From: Bacteroidota bacterium
GTDB taxonomy: Bacteria > Bacteroidota > Bacteroidia > NS11-12g > UBA955
Length of the DNA stretch: 40,306 bases
NCBI GenBank assembly: GCA_027488835.1
Contig: JAIYAW010000005.1
Location: 1-40,306 of the forward strand
Reading direction: 5' to 3'
A program made the translations under genes and the position numbers. Below, one piece after another: positions 16,019 through 23,692 of the stretch. The notes beneath the pieces are model-generated. The model searched no databases. It worked only from the letters and a program-made list of their open reading frames with translations, and was not told the DNA's origin. Position 1 is the stretch's first letter. The number at the start of each line of letters is the position of its first letter.

Positions 16019-17359
16019 ATGAGTCGATATCATTTTGTGGCAATAGGTGGGGCAGTAATGCATAATTTGGCATTAGAATTACATGCTTTGGGAAATGAAG
16101 TTACGGGAAGTGACGACGAGATTTTTGATCCTGCGAAGTCGCGTTTGGCAGCAGCAAATATCCTTCCCGAAAATTATGGCTGGTTCCCCGAAAAAATCAC
16201 AAATAAAATTGATGCCATTATCTTGGGAATGCATGCCAAAGACGATAATCCCGAATTGCAAAAGGCTCAGGAATTGGGACTCACCATTTATTCTTTCCCT
16301 GAATTTATTTATCACCACTCACTAAACAAGCAGCGCATTGTGATTGCAGGAAGCCATGGAAAAACCACTTCCACGGCCATGCTCATGCACATTTTGAAAA
16401 AACAGAACATTGATGCCGATTATTTGGTAGGATCACTTTTGCCAGGTTTCGACAGAATGGTGCGTTTGTCAAATGCCCCTGTAATTGTCATTGAAGGCGA
16501 TGAATATTTAACTTCCCCCATTGATAAAACCCCGAAGTTTTGGCACTATAAACCTCAGTTTTCAATGATTACTGGCATTGCTTGGGATCATGTAAACGTA
16601 TTTCCAACCTTTGAAAATTATATATTCCAGTTCGAAAAATATTTGGAAACCATTTCGGAGGGATATTTTTACTATGGAAGTGATGTAGAATTATCAAAAT
16701 TATCTGAAAACTTCCCTCAAAAAGCAACCCCTTACCAGGCGCCTGTTTATAGGGTTGAAGAAAATGGGGTAGTCATAAATGTAGACGATACAGAAATTAC
16801 CTTAAATATTTTCGGCAAGCACAATATTGAAAATGCAGCTGGGGTGGTTCAATTGGCAGTGAAATTGGGATTGACAGAGCTTCAAGCGTGGCAGTCGTTG
16901 GCAGATTTTCCAGGCACCGCGAAGCGTTTGGAAAAAGTGTACGAAGATGATAACACTTTGGTGATTCGCGATTTTGCCCACGCACCGAGCAAAGTAAAGG
17001 CTTCTGTGAGTGCAGTGAGGGAACAATATCCCTCAAGAAACTTCGTAGCCGTATTTGAACTCCATACGTCGAGCAGCTTAATGCCTGAATTTATGGGGCA
17101 ATACAACCAAACCATGGATGCCGCTGATGCGGTTTTCGTGCTGTACGATGCCCATGTTTTTGAACTAAAAAGAATGCCGGTTCCTTCGGCAGAAACCATC
17201 AAGCAACGTCTTGGAAATGTAGCAGTTTTCAGTGATGCCGAGCAACTTAAGTTGGCAGTTAAAAATGCGTTAAATCTTCATGAGGGACAAAAAAGCGTAT
17301 TACTTTTGATGAGCAGTGGCAATCTGGCGGGATTAACTGCCCAAGATTTTATAGGTTAA
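16019..17359 (+). CDS. mpl: UDP-N-acetylmuramate:L-Ala-gamma-D-Glu-meso-DAP ligase
   Basis: Mpl reuses the tripeptide released from old murein by joining it to UDP-MurNAc with ATP. The 446-residue protein has the Mur ligase three-domain plan. It opens with YHFVAIGGAVMHNLALELHALGNEVTGSDD (nucleotide-binding fold), has the ATP loop GSHGKTTSTAM near residue 110, VIEGDEYLTS, and the C-terminal IRDFAHAPSKVKASV. The IGG.AMHNLA.EL start and ATPase loop mark Mpl rather than MurC. It stands opposite a GH3/beta-lactamase gene that probably acts on the same murein material; the two share a TTAA stop palindrome. Confidence 0.94.
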   Translation: MSRYHFVAIGGAVMHNLALELHALGNEVTGSDDEIFDPAKSRLAAANILPENYGWFPEKITNKIDAIILGMHAKDDNPELQKAQELGLTIYSFPEFIYHHSLNKQRIVIAGSHGKTTSTAMLMHILKKQNIDADYLVGSLLPGFDRMVRLSNAPVIVIEGDEYLTSPIDKTPKFWHYKPQFSMITGIAWDHVNVFPTFENYIFQFEKYLETISEGYFYYGSDVELSKLSENFPQKATPYQAPVYRVEENGVVINVDDTEITLNIFGKHNIENAAGVVQLAVKLGLTELQAWQSLADFPGTAKRLEKVYEDDNTLVIRDFAHAPSKVKASVSAVREQYPSRNFVAVFELHTSSSLMPEFMGQYNQTMDAADAVFVLYDAHVFELKRMPVPSAETIKQRLGNVAVFSDAEQLKLAVKNALNLHEGQKSVLLLMSSGNLAGLTAQDFIG

Positions 17360-20300
17360 TTTTTTTCTAAATCGCTGTAGTAGGTTTTCAATAATTTACC
17401 TCTCACACCTTCTTTGATAAGCAAATTGTTGGCATCAGTTGGGTAAGTTCTATTTGATAGAAAGATAAACACCAATTCGTTTTCTGGATCTGCCCAAGCC
17501 CAATTTCCGGTAAACCCGCTGTGCCCAAATAATGTTTCAGGGGCATTATCGAAAATGTTGGCAGCAGTGTAATGTTCGTGACTTCCAACATCGCTTTTAA
17601 GGTGGTTGGGATAACCATTTGCTTTATCAAATCCCAATCCGCGGTAATTCGTAGGGTAAAGTTTGTTGTAATGCGTTTTGGTAAACAATTTTACGGTAGA
17701 TGCCGAAATATATTGTTTGTCGTGAAATTCGCCCTCATCCAAAAGCATTTGCATGATTTTGGCCAAATCTCGGCTGTTGCCAAATAGACCTGCATTTCCT
17801 GAAATGCCACCTAGCAAAGCCGCACTTGGGTCGTGCACAATTCCACGGATTGTTCCACGGGGCCAAATGGTATCTATTCCAGTGGGTAAAATCCATTGTT
17901 TTAAACCTTTTTGTAAAGGCAAATATGTCATTTTTGTTAATCCCATTGGCTTATAAAATTGTTCGTCGACAAATGAATCAATTGGCATATTGGTTAAATA
18001 TTCTACCCATTTTGCGAGGATAATCATATTTAAATCGCTATATTTATAGGCATAAACATTGGCAGGTTTGGTTTGAGTGGTCCATTTCCAAACACTGTCT
18101 GAAAATCTTTTTTCAATAAAACAAGTATCACCCAATTGTACTGCAAAATTGAAAGTGTCTTTTGCCACTGTATCAATGAAAATGCCTGAATACTTTGATA
18201 TTTTCAAAGTGCTATCTTTTCTGATTTTATCGGTAAGGGGCAAAAAAGCAGGCAAGCCAGATCTGTGTGTTAGGAAATCTTCAATACTGATGTTTCCCCA
18301 AGCAAAATTTTCGGCAGCAGGCCAGTATGTTTTGATTGGCACATGCAATTTAAACTTCAATTTGTCGTAAATTTTCATCACTGCCAAAGTTGTCGAGGCT
18401 ATTTTGGTAACACTGGCCAAATCAAAAACATTTTCAGAGGTTATGGGTCTATTGATTTTAATTCCTGCCGAATCAATTGGATTATAACCCACATTAAACT
18501 CGTCAATTACTTTTCCCTCCTTCAAAACCAAAAGTTGAATAGCAGTTGCCACTTTTCTATCAACCAAAGATTCCAAATAGGTTTTGATTGAAAGCGGATC
18601 ATGTCGGTAAAAACCAACTTCATTTGGATGAATAAAATCGAAGTATTTGCGGGTGCTTTCTATTTTGCTAATGTCGCTACTTGTCCATGTCTCGCTAATT
18701 TTTGCCGGCAGCGTAGCTGATGGCACAAATTCTCCAAAGATTACATCGGCAGAAGCTCTTTGAAACGCGTCGCCATTTTCATGACCAATCACAACAGTGT
18801 ATTTTTTAGGCAAGTTTTTAATGGCATATAAATTTCCAAGTTGCACCAAAATTGTGTTTGCAGGAAGGCTGTCGCGTTGAAAAAAGTCTTCAAGGTTTTT
18901 CGACATTCTACGAGAACGCTCGCCCCAAAGGGTTTGACTTGAATTTACTACAATAAGTGGGTTGTTTTTGAGGGATATCTTGCGGTTTGCCAACAAGGTA
19001 TCGAGTTGGTGCCCATTTCCATCAAACTTGATCCAATTGATTTTATGGTATTCAGAAACTTTGTTGATGAATTCTACCGGAATATCTGCACCATAACTGA
19101 TTACATTGAAGGTGTTTTTTGTATGTTGGGTAAGTGGAATGTTTTTATTGTTCAATACAACGATACTTTTTCTTGCGAAATTATCGAGTGAAACGGGTCC
19201 AATTGAATTGAGTTTTGTAGTGGTAGATTTTTGGGTGAAGTCTTCAAAAATGGCATCTAGCTTTTGTTGGAGGTTCTCTGTGCTTACCAAACGATTTGTG
19301 TTCAATCGCAATTGATGTTTGGCAATTAATATTTTTCTCACAGAGGCTGCTAAATGGATGCTGTCTAACCATCCAGAATCTTTGTAAGTGATCGCCAAAT
19401 TGATAATTCCTTCAATATTTTCAGGAAAACACAAGATATCGTTACCCGCTAACAATGCTTTTACGCCCGCTTCTTCGGGTTTATAATGGCTGGTAATGCC
19501 TTTCATGTTCAAGGCATCGGTAATAATTAGTCCTTTGTAACCCAATTTATCCTTCAAATAATCTGTAATGATTGGTTTGGACAAAGAGGCAGGTAAGTTT
19601 TTGGTTGAATCTAAAAGCGGTACACACAAATGTCCAATCATGATACTTTTCACATTGGCTTGAATCATTTTCTTAAAAGGTTCCATTTCAAAAGCCAATG
19701 ATTCAGGGGTATGGTCTACAACGGGCAATTCTTTGTGCGAGTCTGATTTTGTATTTCCATGTCCCGGGAAATGCTTTGCACAACTATAAATACCGGCATC
19801 TTCCATTCCTTGGCTTATTTCCTTGGCTAAAGCCGCAATGTTTTCTGGATCGTCGCCAAAACTTCTAAACCCGATGATCGGGTTTTCGGGATTGATATTT
19901 ACATCAACGTCGGGAGCGAAGTTGATCATCACACCCATTAACTTACATTGCTGACCAATGGCATAACCAACATTATAACAATAGTTAGGGTCTTTTGTGG
20001 CAGCAAGGGTCATTTGGAAGGGAAACTTTCGCATATTCGATAACCGCATAGAAAGACCCCATTCGCCGTCTATTCCAATTAGGAGAGGTAGTTTGGAGCT
20101 TTGCTGATAGAAGTTTTGCAAATAAGCTTGAGAAAGTGGACTTCCTTGGAAAAATATAATACCACCTACTTCTTGTTTTTCAATTGCAGACAATACAATT
20201 GGGTCGGCGGTAATGCTGCGCGACCAAGCAGGAATCATGAGTGTTTGTCCAACAAGTTGTTTGAAATTTAGCGTTTTTAAAATGCTATCGGCCCACTTTT

Positions 20301-20454
20301 CACTGGTAAATAAATTCGGCTTTTCTATGAGTTTTGAAGGCCACCTTTGGTTATATAATTGGGCTTCACGGGGCCTACCTTGTCCTCCCAGTTGTGCTGT
20401 AAATCCTATAAAAGCCAGTAAAAAGTATATTTTTAGGAGGACAATAATTTTCAT
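17356..20454 (-). CDS. Glycoside hydrolase family 3 / serine beta-lactamase-like fusion, secreted
   Basis: This protein of about 1032 residues joins two enzymes. After a signal peptide comes a GH3 domain of NagZ type: LLIGIDGEWGLSMRL, the KHFPGHGNTKSDSH catalytic loop, IMIGHLCVPLLD and the nucleophile motif GLIITDALNMKGI. A linker domain follows. The C-terminal part is a class C beta-lactamase-like domain with S-V-T-K at about 681-684 and a late GHSGFTG motif; the usual YxN triad appears as YSD. It probably trims glucosaminidic and peptide or ester bonds in murein fragments in the periplasm. I chose ATG 20454 over a TTG at 20469, because it begins directly with a signal peptide. Confidence 0.93.
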   Translation of the reverse strand: MKIIVLLKIYFLLAFIGFTAQLGGQGRPREAQLYNQRWPSKLIEKPNLFTSEKWADSILKTLNFKQLVGQTLMIPAWSRSITADPIVLSAIEKQEVGGIIFFQGSPLSQAYLQNFYQQSSKLPLLIGIDGEWGLSMRLSNMRKFPFQMTLAATKDPNYCYNVGYAIGQQCKLMGVMINFAPDVDVNINPENPIIGFRSFGDDPENIAALAKEISQGMEDAGIYSCAKHFPGHGNTKSDSHKELPVVDHTPESLAFEMEPFKKMIQANVKSIMIGHLCVPLLDSTKNLPASLSKPIITDYLKDKLGYKGLIITDALNMKGITSHYKPEEAGVKALLAGNDILCFPENIEGIINLAITYKDSGWLDSIHLAASVRKILIAKHQLRLNTNRLVSTENLQQKLDAIFEDFTQKSTTTKLNSIGPVSLDNFARKSIVVLNNKNIPLTQHTKNTFNVISYGADIPVEFINKVSEYHKINWIKFDGNGHQLDTLLANRKISLKNNPLIVVNSSQTLWGERSRRMSKNLEDFFQRDSLPANTILVQLGNLYAIKNLPKKYTVVIGHENGDAFQRASADVIFGEFVPSATLPAKISETWTSSDISKIESTRKYFDFIHPNEVGFYRHDPLSIKTYLESLVDRKVATAIQLLVLKEGKVIDEFNVGYNPIDSAGIKINRPITSENVFDLASVTKIASTTLAVMKIYDKLKFKLHVPIKTYWPAAENFAWGNISIEDFLTHRSGLPAFLPLTDKIRKDSTLKISKYSGIFIDTVAKDTFNFAVQLGDTCFIEKRFSDSVWKWTTQTKPANVYAYKYSDLNMIILAKWVEYLTNMPIDSFVDEQFYKPMGLTKMTYLPLQKGLKQWILPTGIDTIWPRGTIRGIVHDPSAALLGGISGNAGLFGNSRDLAKIMQMLLDEGEFHDKQYISASTVKLFTKTHYNKLYPTNYRGLGFDKANGYPNHLKSDVGSHEHYTAANIFDNAPETLFGHSGFTGNWAWADPENELVFIFLSNRTYPTDANNLLIKEGVRGKLLKTYYSDLEKN

Positions 20455-20589
20455 GAAGATACAAAGCAAATAAAAACTTGTCTTAAATAGATATTTTTTT
20501 TTAATTTATTTGTGGAAAAAGGGTGTGATTGCATTTTTGATTGGTGATTTCATAAAAAATGTGCTTTTTTGTAAAAGTTGAATGATCGA

Positions 20590-20619
20590 GCAACGTTTTC
20601 GAATTTGGTGTTGTCTAAA
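20590..20619 (+). promoter_or_regulatory. Candidate ECF-sigma-dependent promoter
   Basis: GCAACGT at 20590-20596, then 16 bases, then GTCTAAA at 20613-20619. This has the AAC-containing -35 and GTC-containing -10 layout typical of ECF sigma targets. It ends 36 bases before the sigma gene, which suggests that the factor drives its own transcription. No TAnnTTTG element is seen here. Confidence 0.5.
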
Positions 20620-20655
20620 AAGAGCACGCGAAAAATTTTGAAATGATTTTTTGGA

Positions 20656-21189
20656 ATGACAGAAAAAGAACTGGTAGAGGGATGTATACGGGAAGACCGG
20701 GAATGCCAGCGGCTGCTATGGGAGAAATATTCCAAAAAACTTATGGCACTGTGTTTGAGATACTGTCAAAACCAAGAAGAAGCTGAAGACGCATTGATGG
20801 AAGCATTTGTAAAAATATACGACAAACTAGGCGATTTTAGATTCCAAAGCTCATTAGAGACTTGGATGCGTCGTGTTGCCGTAAATATTTCCATCAATAA
20901 AATTCGTGCCCGTAAAAATATTTTTAAAGAAATTAGTGAATCGGAATACGAAATTGGGTATTCGGATTTTTCGTTTGATAGACTCAATGTAGATCAAATC
21001 AATCAATTAATTGAAAAATTACCAGTTGGCTACCGCATGGTATTTAATTTATATGCTGTTGAGGGATTTTCGCACAAGGAAATTGGTGAAATGTTAAATA
21101 TTGACGAAGGAACCAGCAGGTCGCAATTGGCAAAATCACGTAAAGCTTTGCAAGCTATGTTAAACGGTTTAAATTTGGGGAGGGCATAA
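20656..21189 (+). CDS. RNA polymerase ECF-type sigma factor
   Basis: A 177-residue sigma-70-family factor with only regions 2 and 4. Region 2 is LLWEKYSKKLMALCLRYCQNQEEAEDALMEAFVKIYDKL, continuing into FQSSLETWMRRVAVNISINKIRA. Region 4 is LPVGYRMVFNLYAVEGFSHKEIGEMLNIDEGTSRSQLAKSRKALQ, with the helix-turn-helix in its second half. The next gene starts one base after its stop, so the two are translated together and are probably a sigma/regulator pair. Confidence 0.95.
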   Translation: MTEKELVEGCIREDRECQRLLWEKYSKKLMALCLRYCQNQEEAEDALMEAFVKIYDKLGDFRFQSSLETWMRRVAVNISINKIRARKNIFKEISESEYEIGYSDFSFDRLNVDQINQLIEKLPVGYRMVFNLYAVEGFSHKEIGEMLNIDEGTSRSQLAKSRKALQAMLNGLNLGRA

Positions 21190-21190
21190 C

Positions 21191-22573
21191 ATGGAGTTTC
21201 CGGACGAATTCTTTAAAGATAAATTATTTAATAGCGAAGCTGAATACAGCGAAAATGTATCATTTGAAAAAGTAATGGATCGCCGCCGTAAGAAGCGCAG
21301 ATTCCTTTTCTGGTGGAACCCTAAAACATATGCAACAATGGGTGTTTTGTTTTTGGGTGGACTTATTGCATTTGTAACAAATTCCTTTAATGGAAAATCA
21401 AATAATTCCGATAACGTTCAAGTTTCGAATGTGAATAATCGCAATTCAGCGCCGAGTAAGTTGAATACAGTTAAAACTGAACTTTCTAAAAAGAATTCAA
21501 TTGAAAAAGAAGCTTTTGCAACTTCGGGTATTGTAAAAACGGATTTCAACAAGTCTGAATTAACCTTTGCAAAATCTACTAACGAGTTAAAAGTTAAAAA
21601 AGCAAAGAGAATCAAACAAGCAACATACAGAAGTGTGTTGAATCAATTGGTTTCTGAAAAGTCATTAAACGATCAGTCGACCTTAACACAATCAAACATA
21701 ACCAATAAAGTAACTGAAGAACCAAAATTTGCGAAAATTTCTAACTGGGAAAATGAGGATTTTTACAATTTGAGTAAATGGAACGATAGATTAAATTCAG
21801 CAAAACCAAGGCAAAATTATTTTGGATTTGAAGGCCTAAAATTAGATATGTCTGATTTGGAATTTGAATTGCCTGATTTTGAAGTGAAATTTAGAAACAA
21901 TCCCTCTAAGTGGTTTGCCGAATTATCCGTAATTACCGGAAGCAACAACACAATTGTTTTTAAAGATGATCTTCCCCTAAGCGTTTTAGGTACCCAATAT
22001 ATGGCACAATATCAGATGTTGATATTGAAAGACTTTGAAAATGGTTCTATGTTTGGTGCAGGTATTCAGTTCAGCGAATGGGTAGGAAACGGCAGATGGC
22101 AGAGAACATCGAATTTGATGGTGCCTAAAGTAATTACCCGCAAAGTACTCATTTCAGCTCCGTGGCAGCCTAAAAAATATGCGGTATTATCGGATACAAC
22201 TTATGTTCCAACTACAACGGTTCAAACTGGGGTTATTGATTACAAAATCGACAAAGTTTCTTTTCCATTTGCGTATCGGTTTTGCACCAGTATTGGCAAA
22301 TTGCCAGTTAGATTTGGAATGCATTTGTCTCCGGGATATACGACATTCACTGAAGGTGTTTATTTTACCCAAACCGATTTTCGTCCAATACAATCTAGCA
22401 GTCAAATGACAGTTGATGGAAGACTTACTTTAGGACCAATGTTTCCGATAACAAAGAAATGGACATTCGTGATGGAACCTTCATTGATTTATCAATCGTT
22501 TATAACTCCAGATAATCAAGTGAATGGCAAATTCTTCACTGGATTGGGTGTTGCAATTTTGCATCAGTTTTAA
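21191..22573 (+). CDS. Anti-sigma-like, single-helix protein with barrel-like C-terminus
   Basis: This 460-residue protein has three visible parts. Residues 1-45 are charged and would lie in the cytoplasm, ending in RRRKKRRF. A single membrane helix follows at about 48-66 (YATMGVLFLGGLIAFV). Next comes a 130-residue Ser/Asn/Lys-rich linker. The final ~250 residues alternate in beta fashion, with GAGIQFSEW, FRFCTSIGKLPVRFGMHLSPGY-like strands, and a terminal Phe (GVAILHQF) like outer-membrane barrels of the PorT type. Placed one base after an ECF sigma gene, it probably holds the sigma factor through its N-terminal part. No standard anti-sigma domain is recognised. Confidence 0.75.
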   Translation: MEFPDEFFKDKLFNSEAEYSENVSFEKVMDRRRKKRRFLFWWNPKTYATMGVLFLGGLIAFVTNSFNGKSNNSDNVQVSNVNNRNSAPSKLNTVKTELSKKNSIEKEAFATSGIVKTDFNKSELTFAKSTNELKVKKAKRIKQATYRSVLNQLVSEKSLNDQSTLTQSNITNKVTEEPKFAKISNWENEDFYNLSKWNDRLNSAKPRQNYFGFEGLKLDMSDLEFELPDFEVKFRNNPSKWFAELSVITGSNNTIVFKDDLPLSVLGTQYMAQYQMLILKDFENGSMFGAGIQFSEWVGNGRWQRTSNLMVPKVITRKVLISAPWQPKKYAVLSDTTYVPTTTVQTGVIDYKIDKVSFPFAYRFCTSIGKLPVRFGMHLSPGYTTFTEGVYFTQTDFRPIQSSSQMTVDGRLTLGPMFPITKKWTFVMEPSLIYQSFITPDNQVNGKFFTGLGVAILHQF

Positions 22574-22685
22574 GTCTTTTAAATCCTTGTTGGCATTTGT
22601 CTTTTGTGTTAAAAAGCGCGTCTGCTTGTAAATTGGTTTTTCGAGTAAGGGGATTGTTTAAAATATTGATTGTTTTCTTCAACTT

Positions 22686-22714
22686 TTATAAACTTTTTAT
22701 AAACGCTTATAAAC
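22686..22714 (+). repeat. Decamer array of TTATAAAC (copy C)
   Basis: TTATAAAC begins at 22686, 22697 and 22707, a step of ten to eleven bases. It lies 15 bases upstream of the arsR operator, in the gap after the sigma/anti-sigma pair. Confidence 0.75.
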
Positions 22715-22728
22715 ATCTTTCAAAAACT

Positions 22729-22746
22729 TATCGTAATATTGCGATA
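22729..22746. promoter_or_regulatory. Palindromic ArsR operator
   Basis: TATCGTAATATTGCGATA has perfect TATCG/CGATA arms around a palindromic AATATT core, with one mismatched pair. It ends seven bases before the arsR ATG. Position and form fit autoregulation by the ArsR repressor, released when arsenite binds. Confidence 0.75.
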
Positions 22747-22753
22747 GGTATTT

Positions 22754-23095
22754 ATGGGGAAGAGTAAAACACAATCATTTTCAGAAGAAAGCAATACATT
22801 GGCTGAGGTGGCTAAGGCATTGTCGCACCCAGCGAGAATTGAAATTTTAAAGTTTCTTTTGACTGCAGAAAGCTGTGTTTGCGGCGATATTGTTTCTACG
22901 TTGCCGCTTTCTCAAAGTACAGTTTCTCAGCATTTGAAGGCTTTGAAAGACTCGGGAATTGTAAAAGGTACCATTTCTGGCCCAAATGTGTGTTATTGCA
23001 TCAATCCAATCATATGGTCAAAATTTGGTAATTTGTTGTCTGTATTTTTTAATAAAAAACCACAAAACTTAATCTGTGAACCAACCTGCTGTTAA
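22754..23095 (+). CDS. arsR: ArsR/SmtB-family arsenic-responsive repressor
   Basis: A 113-residue winged-helix repressor. LAEVAKALSHPARIEILKFLL leads into the metal-site helix SCVCGDIV with C41 and C43, matching the CVC motif of arsenite-sensing ArsR. The recognition helix is LPLSQSTVSQHLKALKDSGIV. More cysteines lie at the end (ICEPTCC), which could add metal ligands. It opens the arsenic cluster. The following gene is 122 bases away, across a palindrome and a decamer array. Confidence 0.93.
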   Translation: MGKSKTQSFSEESNTLAEVAKALSHPARIEILKFLLTAESCVCGDIVSTLPLSQSTVSQHLKALKDSGIVKGTISGPNVCYCINPIIWSKFGNLLSVFFNKKPQNLICEPTCC

Positions 23096-23123
23096 TTCAA
23101 TAAACCAATCTGTCTAATCTTCT

Positions 23124-23141
23124 CGAAAGCTTTCGGGATAA
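23124..23141. repeat. Second copy of the 18-base palindromic element
   Basis: CGAAAGCTTTCGGGATAA is identical to 363-380. Here the full palindrome is shortened by one changed base on the left (TCTCGAAAGC instead of TCCCGAAAGC). It lies in the gap between arsR and the DUF6428 gene, upstream of array D. Confidence 0.8.
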
Positions 23142-23169
23142 CCCGTCAAATCTAAGAATGAATATTCAG

Positions 23170-23197
23170 TTATAAACTTTTATAAACCATCATAAAC
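23170..23197 (+). repeat. Decamer array of TTATAAAC (copy D)
   Basis: TTATAAAC begins at 23170 and 23180, and TCATAAAC at 23190, exactly ten bases apart. It ends about 20 bases before the DUF6428 start codon. Confidence 0.7.
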
Positions 23198-23217
23198 CTT
23201 TTTATTTACCTACCTAT

Positions 23218-23691
23218 ATGAAAATCTCCGAATTCAAATCCCAACTTGCTTTAATGCAAAGTTTATCCTTTCGTTTGCCAAACGGCGAATCAATTCCTGC
23301 CCATTTCCATATTACTGAAGTTGGTAAAATAACCAAAAACTACATTGATTGTGGAGGGACAATGAGAGAAGAATCTAAAGTTAATTTTCAACTTTGGATT
23401 GCCGATGATATTGACCACCGATTAAGTCCCTCAAAATTAATGGGAATTATAGAATTGGCGAGCCCGTTGATAGGCACCCATGATTTAGAAATTGAATTAG
23501 AGTATCAAGGTGATACCATTTGTAAATATGGATTACAGTCTATTTTGGGACAATTTGTATTGACAGCAACACAAACTGATTGTTTGGCAAGAGATCAATG
23601 TGGCATTCCTCAATATAAAATGCCGGTGAAACTTGCTGATTTGACTATGGGAGGAAGTTCTAATTGTACACCAGGTGGAGGCTGTTGTTAA
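23218..23691 (+). CDS. DUF6428-family protein of the arsenic cluster
   Basis: A 157-residue soluble protein of the DUF6428 type often found beside arsR and arsC in Bacteroidota. Recognisable parts are [38 protein letters not shown], then [22 protein letters not shown]. It ends in a cysteine-rich tail ([10 protein letters not shown]) that could bind arsenite, which is inference. Its biochemical role is not known to me. The stop codon lies one base before the ATG of the ArsC-Acr3 gene, so the two are translationally linked. Confidence 0.8.
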   Translation: MKISEFKSQLALMQSLSFRLPNGESIPAHFHITEVGKITKNYIDCGGTMREESKVNFQLWIADDIDHRLSPSKLMGIIELASPLIGTHDLEIELEYQGDTICKYGLQSILGQFVLTATQTDCLARDQCGIPQYKMPVKLADLTMGGSSNCTPGGGCC

Positions 23692-23692
23692 A

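Noticed and set aside
20455-20469. Upstream TTG start for the GH3/beta-lactamase gene
   Set aside because: It adds only LCIF before an ATG that directly begins a normal signal peptide, so ATG 20454 is the simpler choice.
23675-23692. GTG start six codons before the ArsC-Acr3 ATG
   Set aside because: It overlaps the DUF6428 gene end and adds residues not found before the [12 protein letters not shown] start of ArsC proteins.
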